From Paramacrobiotus metropolitanus (lineage: Eukaryota; Tardigrada; Eutardigrada; Parachela; Macrobiotidae), in assembly GCF_019649055.1 (NCBI RefSeq), contig NW_026570311.1:124001-188000 (forward strand): a stretch of DNA of 64,000 nt, given 5' to 3'. Under the pieces are notes generated by a model. It worked only from the letters and a program-made list of their open reading frames with translations. It was not told the DNA's origin and did no database searches. Every line of letters begins with the position of its first letter. Positions within the stretch are counted from its first letter, which is position 1. Below, piece by piece: positions 33,578-44,745 of the stretch. Position numbers and translations under genes: made by a program.

Positions 33578-34873
33578 GGCCCGCGCTGAGGCGCTGAGTC
33601 TGAGTCTGACCCCTAAAAGGCTGAGTCTGACTACGGAAAGCTGAATCTGAGTACTGAAAGGCTGAGTCTGAGTATTAAAGTGCTGAGTTTTCCCAAGACT
33701 GCTAAGGTCATATTTCGATGACTTTAAACGTAGATCATATGAACTATGAAGCCGAGTATAGTCTCTTTCATATGCACTACGCTTTAACCCTTGACCGGAA
33801 ATATGCGACATCTCCGCAAGATCTGCTCTGTAACACTTGTATTCTGTAGCCGCTAGATGAAATGGCACCACTTTTAAATCCGGGCGCTGCCTGCCCCTTG
33901 CCGGACAGCGCACACGTTATGTCAGCGCGTGCGCTGTTTTCCGTACACCAGACTCTGTGGTGCCATTTCATCTAGCGGCTACAGTATTTCGATCTTCGCT
34001 TGCCACGTGAGTTCTTTGCCGACGAAGTCATGCATACATCATACACCTGATTTTTTGCAATAATATAGATAGCTATACAAGTATTTCTAGTACGGAAATT
34101 TATTATACCCTTTCGGCCATTCCGCTTATAGAAAAACAAATAAAATCACAACGCAGTACACTCAATCAGCAGACAACAGCCTCGGGAGGTCTAAAAACAG
34201 AGAACAACTGATCTAAATTTGGTTCCGGACCAACTTCCGGTAGAGCTGTTTCCTGAACGGAGGTATTTTAAGTACATATTCTAGTACATATAAGTTTGGT
34301 AGTGTACCGAGTGAATGGTAGTGTCAAAGGTTGTGCACGGAATAAAAGGTGGTGCGAAAGGTTGTGTACGGAGTAACAAGGTGCGAAAGGGTGTGTGCGG
34401 AGTGGTCACCTAAAATAAATTCAGTTTTATTTTGGCCGTAAATGTTGAATAGCGGCTATAACAAAGGTTAATTCTTTCTTTCTGATCAAAATTTGTGTTG
34501 CTGCAGTTATACACGTAAAAATGTACGGTGCACGTACCGTATTCAATTACCGCATGCATTGCACTTTTATAAATTGCACTGTTTTGCATTGCCAAATAAA
34601 ATCTTGCACTTTTATATCACGTAATTTTCAGCGTTGCATGTATGGGGATTCGCTGGACCAAATGTCGCATATTTCCGGTCAATGGTTAAAGCGTAGTGCA
34701 TATGAAGGAGACTATACTCGGCTTCATAGTTCATATGATCTACGTTTAAAGTCATCGAAATATTACCTTAGCAGTCCTGGGAAACTCAGCACTTTAATAC
34801 TCAGACTCAGCCTTTTAGTACTTAGACTCAGCTTTCCGTAGTCAGACTCAGACTCAGCGCCTCAGCGCGGGCC
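33578..34873. mobile_element. Foldback element with GGCCC termini and 9-bp target duplication
   Basis: Left arm (33578 to about 33822) and right arm (about 34650-34873) are imperfect inverted repeats starting GGCCCGCGCTGAGGCGCTGA. Near each end are short repeats of CTGAGTCTGA type. The flanks AAGCCCAGT (33569-33577) and AAGCCCAGC (34874-34882) form a 9-bp duplication with one mismatch. The interior has no transposase frame, but it carries an exact 100-bp copy (33936-34035) of the sequence just outside the left end, and an internal inverted repeat around 33847-33980. Long arms with simple subterminal repeats and a 9-bp duplication resemble Drosophila FB-type foldback elements. A second, shorter member is at 54363-54933. 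Confidence 0.82.
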
Positions 34874-34921
34874 AAGCCCAGCGGCAGGTAGGGCGTGCAC
34901 AACGGCAATGGCAGAACAGCA

Positions 34922-35164
34922 CAATATTCGCGAGACATTCGTTTAATACCTACGAATGGGTTCCTGTTCCGAGCGGTCGGCGTGGAGATAGTGGGGCCAC
35001 TCAAACCGGAAGCCTCCCGGCTGATTAGCGAAGTGGGCAAGATGATATGGCAGGAAACAGGCGAGAAACGTGCAACGGAGTTTTTGCGGCAGAGGTTCAG
35101 CATCGAAATTCAACGTGGAAACGCGGCATCCATCCTGGGAACGTCACCGGCTCGGCTAATTTAG
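34922..35164 (+). pseudogene. C-terminal fragment of the retroelement nuclease-like protein
   Basis: Reads NGFLFRAVGVEIVGPL, GEKRATEFLRQRFSIEI and GNAASILGT, then a stop. This aligns in order with the tail of the fragment at 25098-25708. The upstream Cys/His and PD parts are missing, and the foldback element and its target duplication lie just to the left, so a longer copy was probably interrupted. Confidence 0.6.
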
Positions 35165-35897
35165 AACAAATGTTCTCTGTAATCCGGCCGCATGTGACGT
35201 GTGGGGAGGAGTACATACGAGGACTCCACCGTACATCCACTGAATGTCCGCCTTTAGCTGCAAGTACAACACCGGATATCAGCTGATCAGTTCTGTGATT
35301 CGTTATTCGTTATGGCTTAGCGGTGTATTTGATGCTCACTTCGGCTAGTCTATAAATTTTCATGTCATCTCTACTATGTGGACGCAGTCTTGGATTTCTG
35401 ATCTCGAGACTACTTGCTTTTAACTTTCCTTGTTTTGTGCATACGATTGTGTGTTAGCGAAGTAAAGCATCTTTTGTGGTTATCGACGTTCGTAATTGCA
35501 TTCAGATTATGGCGTGGTAAACACGGTATGCTCGGGCTTCGTCCAACCCGCATGTGTATTGACCGGAAGTTAGAAGTATATCTCAACACAATCGCTTAGG
35601 GTTTCCTGATCTTCGTGTTCCTGTTACCCTACCCAGATTCCAGCATTTCCTATAATCCGCTAATACCCTTCCCGACGGAGACTAGAGTTAGCTATACCCA
35701 ATGAGCAAGGCACGGAGGTGATCACAACGATCCCGTCCGGAGAGTTGTTAAGCTGATCGCGTACTTCTTTGTACCGTTGGCAGTTACACAATACGACACA
35801 TGTTTCTGCTGTTTGTTAATATTACGATGTGATGTTTCTTTTGTGAATTTGTAATCTTGTCTTTGTATTCGATCAATAAAAATAGTGACGAATGCGT
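35165..35897. other. Intergenic, no supported gene
   Basis: No motif-bearing frame or repeat recognised. Confidence 0.4.
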
Positions 35898-36238
35898 TGT
35901 ACAAGCTTGTCCGGCAATTTCTGTCGTAAAGGTACAGCTAGCGCGAAATTTGCGCTTAAAATGATGGCCACGTCTCTACGCTTATCGGATTGCCTAAATG
36001 CGCTCCGCAGTTAGATTGCCCATTGCTACACCGACCATTTTCTAACCACCTTCAGCCAGGCAGTCACTGTTATTCTCAATAAATTATCTGGCGTGCACCA
36101 AGCCACCAGCCAGCCAGGTGCATGTTGCGTATTCAAGTAGTGTGGCGTGGCGCGCTGTAGCATAGAGTTTGGCGTAATACGCGGATTTGTATATTTCGCT
36201 GTATTGAACCGGCAGAAATTACCGGACAAGCTTGTACA
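35898..36238. mobile_element. MITE-like inverted-repeat element (341 bp)
   Basis: 26-bp terminal inverted repeats beginning TGTACAAGCTTGTCCGG (35898-35923 and 36213-36238) differ at one base. No coding capacity. No convincing target duplication was seen, so the superfamily is unassigned. Confidence 0.6.
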
Positions 36239-36583
36239 TCGTGAGTAAGGCGACTGCGCATTTTTTTTATTATCTACCTACACCTTCGGCAGAGCTGGAT
36301 ATTGAGCATGGCGCGACGTTAAGCCAATGGCGATCTGACCACACCTTTTGTTTATACCGCCAATCATTACTGTAGCAAAATAATTGCTGTCCTTCCTACA
36401 ATCTGTGAAGGTTTGAATACTTGATTCCCAACAAGAGAAACGCACATTACTGATGAATACATTCGCGCACAATGGATAAAAGTGTCATGACGGTGGTTTT
36501 GAATGGCCAAAAACTTAAACCGGAAAGGCCAGTAAACACTTCACGACTTTCTGCATGGAGAAATTGTGAAGATAGACAGACTA
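36239..36583. other. Intergenic, downstream of an intact family gene
   Basis: No gene or repeat recognised. It holds the 3' flank of the copy ending at 36584. Confidence 0.4.
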
Positions 36584-38231
36584 CTATCCAAGCCGAGTTT
36601 GCGCAAAGCTAGTTACATAGTCCGAAAACTCTCTGTACGTATCGATACATTTCTTGGATCCACCGGTGCGGAAGACCAACCCCGTTGATTCCGATGTGCC
36701 GGGGTCCACATTGGATATGGTCAGATTTCCCCGGGTGCACTCTACTTTGATCGGTTCGTAAAACGATGTTCGTTTCTGCCGCGTCTCGCCGAGTTTTGCG
36801 ACAATCCACGAATGCAGATCGTGAAGGATCACGCGGCAGTTGAGGGTGTTGTCGCCGTCGAATATGGTCGTCACCGCGTCCACCAAATCCAGATTTGGCT
36901 CCGGAAGGTTCACCCGTCCGAGACGGCACGTAATGTTCAACGGATTAACGAGATATGACGGGAGCTCAACTGGGGCGGCAGTGACGGGAGGCCGAAAGCT
37001 CGTCGTATTCGCTGCAGCGGTGGTCGGGGTTGCAGGTCGAAAGGTTGTTGTGTTCCAAGCCCATGACTGTGTCGTTGACTGGTTGCTGCATTGTCGCCCA
37101 TAAGCCGGGTTGAGTACCGTTGCATCAAATTCAAACAGAACATCCTGGTAATTGGATGGACAATTCACACGATCCGCCGATCCGTCCGTATCGCAAATAA
37201 AAACATTGTTCACGTAGGCCAACAACGCTTGACAGTATGTATTATGTGAGTCGGCCCTTTCTAGAATCAACATAACACAAAAGTATTTGACTGCGACTGC
37301 TGATTGTCACTTGTTTTAGGACAAACGGAAATAATTTACCTTCCACGATAACGAAATCGATAAGCGCATCATGGTAGTTGCTAGCGGGCGATGTGCTGCG
37401 AAAGTACTCGAACACGATGTGTGGCTGTTTGGAGTACAATGTCTTGGCTTGTGCCACTGATCTGGGATTGGTGGTTGCCGGTTGGCTGCCGTTGAAATGC
37501 TTCAGAGGAAAGAAACCGTTTTCGAGGATTTTGAGATAGTCAGTGGATGGCAAGTCAAATTTTCTAAGACACATCGATCGAACAATTAGTGCATGAATAC
37601 ATCATGATGTATCGTACAACATCAGATATTGACAATTTATTGAATTCATTGAATTTTCGACAGAAAAGCTTGGTAAAACTTTATCAAGCCGTTTTCGAGT
37701 TTGTTTTTACCGGATGTTAAGATAAATCGCGTAGGAATCCCAAAAGTTCCCGCAGTTGGGAGCCAGTGCGACTTCGAAGGAACACAGTCCCGGTGGCAAC
37801 CTATCAGGGTAGTAGTAGCGGAACGTACCGGCTCTTCCGGTTTCAGGATAGGGGCATTCTAAGAGCAGACTTCCATTGCAAGAGTTTTCCAGATCTGCGT
37901 CTGCAATTTTCAGAACGCTTCAGCTAACCAATTTTCGCAGCATGGTACAGGTAATACAAGTGGCTTAGCACTTTTCGAAACATAAACTTATTTAATTTTC
38001 TGCTGGCTGGCAGACTTCGAATATTTTGCAACATAATAAAATGTCAATAGAAAAGTCATATGCCGATGTAGCATGTAATTTTCTGCCGACTTTTGTTTCA
38101 AAATTATCAGTCCAAGAAATTACTAAATTTAGGTATTGCTGCTTACATTGATAGTACTGGGCAGATGAACTCTTGACAAAGTAAATGATCCCCAACGAAA
38201 AGGCACAAAGCAGGACACTTTTACAACCCAT
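36584..38231 (-). CDS. Secreted CUB-like/GRQC/RQKR family protein (intact, 391 aa)
   Basis: Exons 38231-38147, 37900-37711, 37563-37340 and 37260-36584 total 1176 bp, giving 391 residues with no lesion. Signal peptide MGCKSVLLCAFSLGIIYF ends SSSAQYY. The CUB-like domain reads DLENSCNGSLLLECP, GRAGTFRYYY, YAIYLNIR, DYLKI, SVAQA, FEYFRSTSP, LIDFVIVE. Exon 4 has TYCQALLAYVNNVFIC, NCPS, YGRQC, a Thr/Pro linker, NITCRLGR, DGDNTLNC, ETRQKR and YEPIKVEC, ending FAQTRLG. A TATA box (38318-38323) and the GTATCTGCATGAC motif precede it. With the copy at 2593-4197 it is the best reference for the secreted form. Likely extracellular and possibly processed at RQKR; role unknown. Confidence 0.85.
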
Positions 38232-38317
38232 TGCATCTGCATAAGCGTCTTACACTAGCGCACTGATCCGAAGAACAGCGTAAAAAGAACTGGTAAATGT
38301 TTCATGTTAATAGTCGC

Positions 38318-38323
38318 TTTATA
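38318..38323 (-). promoter_or_regulatory. TATA box
   Basis: TATAAA then GCGACT on the minus strand, about 87 bp upstream of the ATG at 38231. Confidence 0.5.
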
Positions 38324-38347
38324 CGTTTCGGGAGCTTTTTTGACTTT

Positions 38348-38360
38348 GTCATGCAGATAC
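38348..38360 (-). promoter_or_regulatory. Conserved upstream motif GTATCTGCATGAC
   Basis: Identical 13-mer to 11693-11705, again just upstream of the TATA box and followed by an AAAAGC-like run. Confidence 0.45.
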
Positions 38361-38869
38361 GAAGCAAAAACAATGATTTCCTTTGGAGAAAGGCAGTTTA
38401 CTCTAGAACGATAACTTATCGGCTTGCTACCTTCAAAGCACAATGGATTTCCTTTGGAGTTTGGACATCGCGTTATGCAACTACAATCGCTGATACTAGG
38501 TACTACAAGTATCTTTATCGCCGTTGTTGTTTTATGTGCTGCAGTTATTGTAATACAGCTGATACAGTATTATACTGTATGTCAACCATACGTCGCTGTA
38601 CCTCGCATTACCTTAATTGTCTCCTCTTTTCTTAATTTTAATTAAGTTCTTTTAAGAGCTTTTGGCAGGCGACTGAAGAATCACGCGAGAAGAACCCTTT
38701 TAATCCAGTTATGCTGGCCAAAAACGTGATGTACATGTATTTGTGTTCTCTAAAAAACGTGTTCTCTAAGAAAGTATCCAAAGAAGATACAAAATGGAGA
38801 ATGTTTCGGACGCAACGTTTTCTCACCAGTTTGAGTTTTCCACCTCTAAGAACTTGACACCACTGTTCA

Positions 38870-39840
38870 GCCCACCATGACAACAAAGTAGCAGACGCCC
38901 TGGATGGCGAAGGGCCGGTGCTGCTGACGGCCCCGATGGCCTGGAAAAGGCGCGCGTCGGTGGCCACCAGGCCGCAGTGGCCCAGAAGGAAGAAGCGGGC
39001 GTACCGGCCGCCCATGTGCCACACCTGCGGGAGGGAGTCCGCCAGACTGATCAGCCACACGCCCGCTACGAAGAAGACGGAAGACCGGCTGGAATACTGG
39101 CGGTAGTGGTGGGGCAGCCAAAAAGCGGTTAGCCTGTTGAATGTTGGCGGCCAGAATAGTCTACAGAATTACCGGCAACATAAGTTATTTAATTCATCAG
39201 GCAGTAATCAGTACACGTGCCACATACGGTTCATCTGTGCAGATCTACTTAAAAATGGTAAAATCTTAAGAAAATAAATTTCTGAATTGAGTGATTGACC
39301 TACAACATACCGGTAGAACTAAAAAGGCAATTACCGGCAAATTGGTCCGCTCTTCAAAATCATGATAATAACAAAGTCAACAAACTCCGTGTGACAAGCG
39401 TATAAATCGCCAGAGCTGGCTTAAACCGAGAAAAGGTTGTTTGCGCTATATTCAATAAAGGGAAATTATCTGTATTTTATAGACACATTTATTGTGAATG
39501 TTTTACGCTATTTGGCGTGACTGACCGTGTTCCAGTGGACCACGCAGAGCAAGGTGTACTGGAAGAACGTCGCCACCACGCAGTCCACGTATAGCGTCCA
39601 TCCGGACTGCGGCCAGAAGATGGCGGCGTTGTGGTAGAACGCCACCAAGGTCAGGTTGATTATCTCCACGAAGAGCAGATGGATGATCAAGAGGTTGGTG
39701 CCTTCCCACCGGTCGGGCTTTGTGCTTAGCGCCGCACCCAGCAGGATGCCCGCCACGGCGCCCACGACGCAGATGGCACTGGACACCGCAAACCAGGTGA
39801 TCAGTGTTTCGGGGCGGTGATGACTGTAGCATGCGTTGTA
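38870..39840 (-). pseudogene. Rhodopsin-like GPCR fragment (TM1 to about TM5)
   Basis: The upper part (about 39840-39526) encodes TM1 (VSSAICVVGAVAGILLGAAL), TM2 (LLIIHLLFVEIINLTLVAF) and TM3 (CVVATFFQYTLLCVVHW). The lower part (39133 to about 38870) continues as second loop and TM4: LTAFWLPHHYRQ, SSVFFVAGVWLISLADSL, then ARFFLLGHCGL. This mirrors the order of the receptor at 7071. An acceptor at 39134 and a possible donor at 39525 exist, but the phases do not agree, and TM6-7 were not found. Decayed receptor gene, or exons missed because of an indel. Confidence 0.5.
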
Positions 39841-40841
39841 GCATTGCCCAAGGCCTGCGGTATCTCCTGCGGAAATTGCTGCGTGAAATTCGGCATGCTT
39901 AGAAGATTTCCTCCAATGATTCTTTTTAAAAAAATCACTGTGATGAATTCGGCATTCTTATTAATAAAATTCCTGAAGCAGGCAGAGCAAAGATTTGCGT
40001 GGCACTTGCATACTTAACTGTACAAGGCGCACACACAGTTTATAATCCATTGCCAGTTGTGAGTTACTTTCTACGGAATATGCGGAAGGCTAAATAACGC
40101 AGGTGGAGTAACCTGAGTATTGGGAAGAGGTGAATGCTTGTAATCCAGTCGGCGCAGGCGAGTTATACTGAGCTAGCGACAAGTCGCTTTAAAAAATTCA
40201 ATAACTTGGAACTACCTCAACATAATTAAGTATCAACGGGCCAGTAATATCGGGATACCGCAGTATTACAGTGTATTCCGCAGAATTCCAACGAGAGCAA
40301 CAGTTTGTGAGGACAGCGCAAGGTACGTTGTTCACCGCTGGTTTTCATTCAGCGGATGCACTGGGTGGTGCGCGGACCGCTTCCGGCCGGATAAATTATC
40401 CCTTATGCATCTTACGCACTCAGTCACTGTAGCTCTACTGTACAATATAGTCAATTGGTACTGTCACACAGCGGCAGTGGCCGTATAGATTAGCCGGTTA
40501 TGCTATGATACTGTACAGCTACTGTACAATGAAACTACGTACCCACAGTGTTATCTTGCAATCCTTGCAGACGGATCGAAAAATTAATAGCTTGAATTTT
40601 TATGCGGTAGCTGGAGAATTAAATTCTGCTTCCATAATCTCCATACATTTTTACGTCACATGGCTCAGATACGAGCAAACTAGCAGTTATTCGCAGTGCA
40701 AACAATAAACGAACAATTGTCGAGTATTTTGGAAGTACATTAACCGATCAGAAGTCAAAAATTTCGAAGTACCGAATAGAATTAGAAAGGGCATTCTGAA
40801 CGCGTTCACTCCAAACCGGAGAAATCGGGAACATCAACAGA
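39841..40841. other. Intergenic, no supported gene
   Basis: AT-rich; no motif-bearing frame. Confidence 0.4.
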
Positions 40842-42455
40842 CTACCCAACCCGATTTCCCACAAAACCAGTCACATATTCCAAGAATTCTCTATAAGTGT
40901 CGATACAATATTTGGAAGCACCGGTACGGATGGCTAAACCGGTTGATTCAGATGTGCCGGGGTCCACATTGGAGACGGTCAAATTTCCCCGTGTACACTC
41001 CACTTTTATCGGCTCATAAAACGATGCTCGTTTCCGTCGCGTCTCGCCGGTTTTCCCGACAATCCATGAATGCAGATCGTGGAGTATCACGCGGCAGTTG
41101 AGGGGGGTGTTGTCGCCGTCGAACACGGTCGTCACCGCGTCCACCAGATCCAAATCAGGTTCCGGAAGTTTCACCCGTCCAAGACGGCACGTGATGTTCA
41201 ACAGATTGATCAGATACGACGGGACTTCACCTGGAGCGGCGGTGACGGAGGGCTGGAAGGTCGTCGTGCGCACTGGAGCGGCGGTCACAGTTGGTTGAAA
41301 ATTCGTTGTATTCCTAGTCCATGTGGATGTCGTTGGCTGGGTAATATTTGTACACTGCCGCCCTTGTGCCGGGTTGAGTCCATCCGCAAAAATGGAATTA
41401 GAACCCGTTGGACAGTTGACGCGATCCGCCGATCCGTCCGTATCACAAACGTGGATATTGTTACATTACCTTGGAACGCGAAGCACCAAGTGTTGTGTGG
41501 ATAAAAATTACCTAGAATGGACGCAATACAAAAGTATTCAGCAGCAACGGATATTTGTTCTTGATAACCATTCGAAAAGAATATCATTCATTACTTTCAT
41601 AGATAACAAAGTCGATAATCGCATCGTGAGCACCGCTGACAGGAGATGAGCTGCGGAAATACTCGAACATGATGGATGGCTGTCTTCTGTACGTGAGGGT
41701 CGATGCTTGTGCTACCGATGAAGGGTTGGAGAGTGCGGGTTGGGAGCCGTTTAAATCCTTCAGAGGCCACTGACCAGCACCAACAGTTTGGTAAATTTTT
41801 ATATAATCACGGGAGGGCAGATTAAGCTTTCTAGAAAACATTTAGCGCACATATAGCGAACGGACTACAAAATCCACATATGTAGAAATATATTAACTTT
41901 ATGCGGAAACTGGCTCACTGAGTATAACATACAGAGTACAGCGATTTAAAAATGAGCATCGTTTTTGTACCGGATATTAAAATAAAACGCAAACAAATCC
42001 TCATCGTTCCCGCAGTTGGGAGCCAAAGTAACGTTGAAGTAACATACTCCTCGAGGTAACCAACTGATACAGTAATAGCGGAATGTGCCAGCTCTGCCAG
42101 TATTATTATACGGGCACTCTAACGTCAGATTGCCATTGCAAAAGTTCTCCAAATCTGTATCTGTAAACACTATAACGTTACAGTAAAACTGCTAGCGCGA
42201 AGCTCAGAAAGTAGATTTAGAGAAACTACGACTTACTAGAAAACAGTTCAATGCCAATCGGCAAATAAATAATTAGCGGTTGAATATGTAACTACGTACA
42301 GAGTAATGGTTCAGCTGCTGAATAATTACTTGCCTCGGTATTCCAACTACCAACCAGTATCTCTTACTTTGATAGTACTGAGCCGATGAAGACTGAACGA
42401 AGTAAAGAAGCGTGAGTCCAAGGACCAAAATGACAACTTGGCCAAGACCGGCCAT
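40842..42455 (-). CDS. Secreted CUB-like/GRQC/RRKR family gene with one frameshift in exon 4
   Basis: Exons 42455-42368 (signal MAGLGQVVILVLGLTLLYF), 42160-41971, 41830-41595 and 41511-40842. Exons 1-3 are open and in phase (CNGNLTLECPY, GRAGTFRYY, FAFYFNIR, DYIKIYQT, SVAQA, FEYFRSSSP, IIDFVIYE). In exon 4 one base is missing just after CFAFQG, where the family reads GYVNN, so the cysteine module is out of frame. After correction the family sequence continues through GRQC, the Thr-rich linker, NITCRLGR and ETRRKR to a stop at 40842. A CCC insertion adds a Pro in the DGDNTLNC motif. TATATAAA precedes the gene. Possibly functional if the single-base loss is an assembly error. Confidence 0.75.
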
Positions 42456-42530
42456 TTTTTTGTACAGATCTCTGAATAAGTGCGGGAAGCCACTGCAAAA
42501 ACCACTCGTGAGAATTAGAGTAATTGTTGC

Positions 42531-42538
42531 TTTATATA
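42531..42538 (-). promoter_or_regulatory. TATA box
   Basis: TATATAAA followed by GC on the minus strand, about 76 bp upstream of the ATG at 42455. Confidence 0.5.
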
Positions 42539-43640
42539 CGTACGAGTATATCTCGACGGCTTCTATTTTATAGAAGTACTTGCGCTGCTGATACGACAAT
42601 TGTCTTCCAACAAAAAGGCGGCTAACACTAGATAGCTTATCGTCGTGGCTTTTCTGTATAACGTAAACGGTAAAGATTGGTTTTCTGGAAAGGATTTGCG
42701 CGTGCTGGACAATTCACTTGTATTATTGTGGAAAAAGATGTGCTACGTGCGCTGCGTCTTGTAGTGAGGGTTTGGTATTTCACAATGCCTTTTACAGTGG
42801 CAAAATTACGGTGTAGTGCAGTACGATTGTCAATAAAATGACTTCACTGCTTTGACCGAACACTGCCGTCCGATTCCCATGCAGTTACGCTGGTCGTAAA
42901 GCTGGACGGTTAACAAGACCGCCTTTATCACAAAAATTAACATAAACGTATTATCGTTTGCAATGCCGTCAAGCCCACCGCGTGACCGCAATCAGTATTA
43001 CGTCTTTGAAGCATCTAAACGAAAAACAAAATGACTTTGAATTGATGAGCTTTGCCAACTAGTGCTCGTAGGCTGCCATGGCGACTGGCCCAGCACTAGT
43101 TCAAGAGACACGGTGAACTGCATAAGTATTTAGACAAGTGCGCTTTCTCCCTTTCCGTTCACCGTGTCTCTTGAACTAGTGCTGGGCCAGTCGCCATGGC
43201 AGCCTACGAGCACTAGTTGGACAACCTGCGGCGATCAAGGATCAAAGCCGACTTAATTTAGTAGCGGGTCGCGGCTCGTTGTGGTTTCCTAGTTTTGCGC
43301 AAGGAACTTTGGCTAATACTTTAACACGACGAACTTGAAGCTATTTGGCAACAACATAAAACCTACGGCCAGTTGTACTAGCCAACTTCAGAGGCACACC
43401 ACTTTACTACTAGAATAATTCGGCGTTGCTTGTAATAAAAATTGTCGCCGGTGCTGTTTGATAGTTCCTTAGTTTCGCCCATGTTCAACCAGTTTTTCAG
43501 GCAATTGGTTTTAGAAAGCCGCATTCCCTGTACTTGTTATCAGTATTTAATTCACTATCACAGGAAAAAAATATGATGCCATCTATAAAAGACCTTTTCA
43601 AGGCATCAAATTGGGGAAAAACAAGAAGACGGATGACAAA
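42539..43640. other. Intergenic; contains a perfect hairpin
   Basis: No gene. The only strong structure is the inverted repeat at 43055-43220, listed separately. Confidence 0.45.
43055..43220. repeat. Perfect inverted repeat, 64-bp arms, 38-bp loop
   Basis: Arms 43055-43118 and 43157-43220 start CCAACTAGTGCTCGTAGGC and are exactly complementary by eye. There is no coding capacity and no obvious target duplication. It could be a MITE/foldback remnant or a hairpin RNA source. Confidence 0.8.
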
Positions 43641-44745
43641 TTAATTAACCCGATTTCCCACAAATCCCGTGATATAGTCTAAAAATTCCCTATACGTTTC
43701 GATACATCTCTTAGATCCACCGGTGCGGAATACAAAACCCGTTGATTCCGATGTGCCGGGGTCCACATTGGATACGGTCAAATTTCCGCGTGTGCACTCT
43801 ACTTTAATTGGTTCGCAGAACGATGCTCGTTTCTGTCTTGTCTCGCTGGTTTTCGCCACAATCCACGAATGCAGATCGTGGAGAATCACGCGGCAGTTTA
43901 AGGTATTGTCGCCGTCAAACACGGTCGTCACCGCGTCTGCCAGATCCAAAGCAGGTTCGAGAAGGTTCACGCGTCCGAGGCGGCACGTAACGTAATGTTC
44001 AACGGATTAATGAGATAAGACGGAAACTCGCCCGAAGCAGCAGTGACGGGAGGCCGAAACGTGGTCGTCTTTACTGTAGCGACCGTTGCGGTTGGTCGAA
44101 AGGTCGTTGTATTTAATAAAACTTGCGTCGCGGTTTGATGTCTCATGCATTCCGTCTCCTGAATATTTTCTAGAAAATTCGACCTGCCCCCAAATGATTA
44201 TATCAAATACTACCGATCTGGTGCAACGCATTACCTTGTAAAGCATTTAAATGGCAGTCTCCCGGCAACCACCAACCCTGCATCGGTGGCCCAAAGTATG
44301 TTTGCGCCCTCCAGTCAACCATCCATCACTTTCGAGTACTATCGCAGCTCATCGCTCGCTACCAGCTATTATGATGCGCTTATCGATTTCGTTATCTTTG
44401 AATGTAAAGCAAGATAACATTAAATTTTATGCTATTATAAGTAACAATTAGAAGTTGGAAGTTGTCAAACTGTTTTTGTGCTATAAAACTTGCGAGTATA
44501 CTTGCCATTTTAGATACAAACGCCTCACACAACACATACTGTCGTGCCTTATCGGCGTACGTTAACAATCTCTTTATTTGTGATACGGACGGATCGGCGG
44601 ATCGTGTGAACTGTCCATCTTTCTTTCCTGCGGCTTCGCAAACAAGCCTCAATCCGGCTCCCGGACGGCAATGCCGAAACGACCCAACGACACCGGCTTG
44701 GAACGCAACAACCTTGCGACCATTTTTTCAAAATTTAAGTGACCA
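43641..44745. pseudogene. Family copy broken by an internal inversion
   Basis: On the minus strand, 44135-43641 carries the linker (NTTTFRPTATVATV) and C-terminal module (NITL..., DGDNTLNC, ETRQKR, SFCEPIKVEC), with a stop at 43641. A 5-base tandem duplication after NIT shifts its frame. On the plus strand, 44171-44403 is exon 3 (KFDLPPNDYIKYY, SVAQS, FEYYRSSS, LIDFVIFE, donor GTAAAG). The plus strand then has exon 4 from 44513 (SHNTYCRALSAYVNN, FICDTDG, NCPS, PGRQC, AWNATTLRP). The plus part ends in the linker where the minus part begins, so the pieces are complementary halves. Exons 1-2 are not found on either side. A local inversion within one gene is the simplest reading. Confidence 0.75.
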
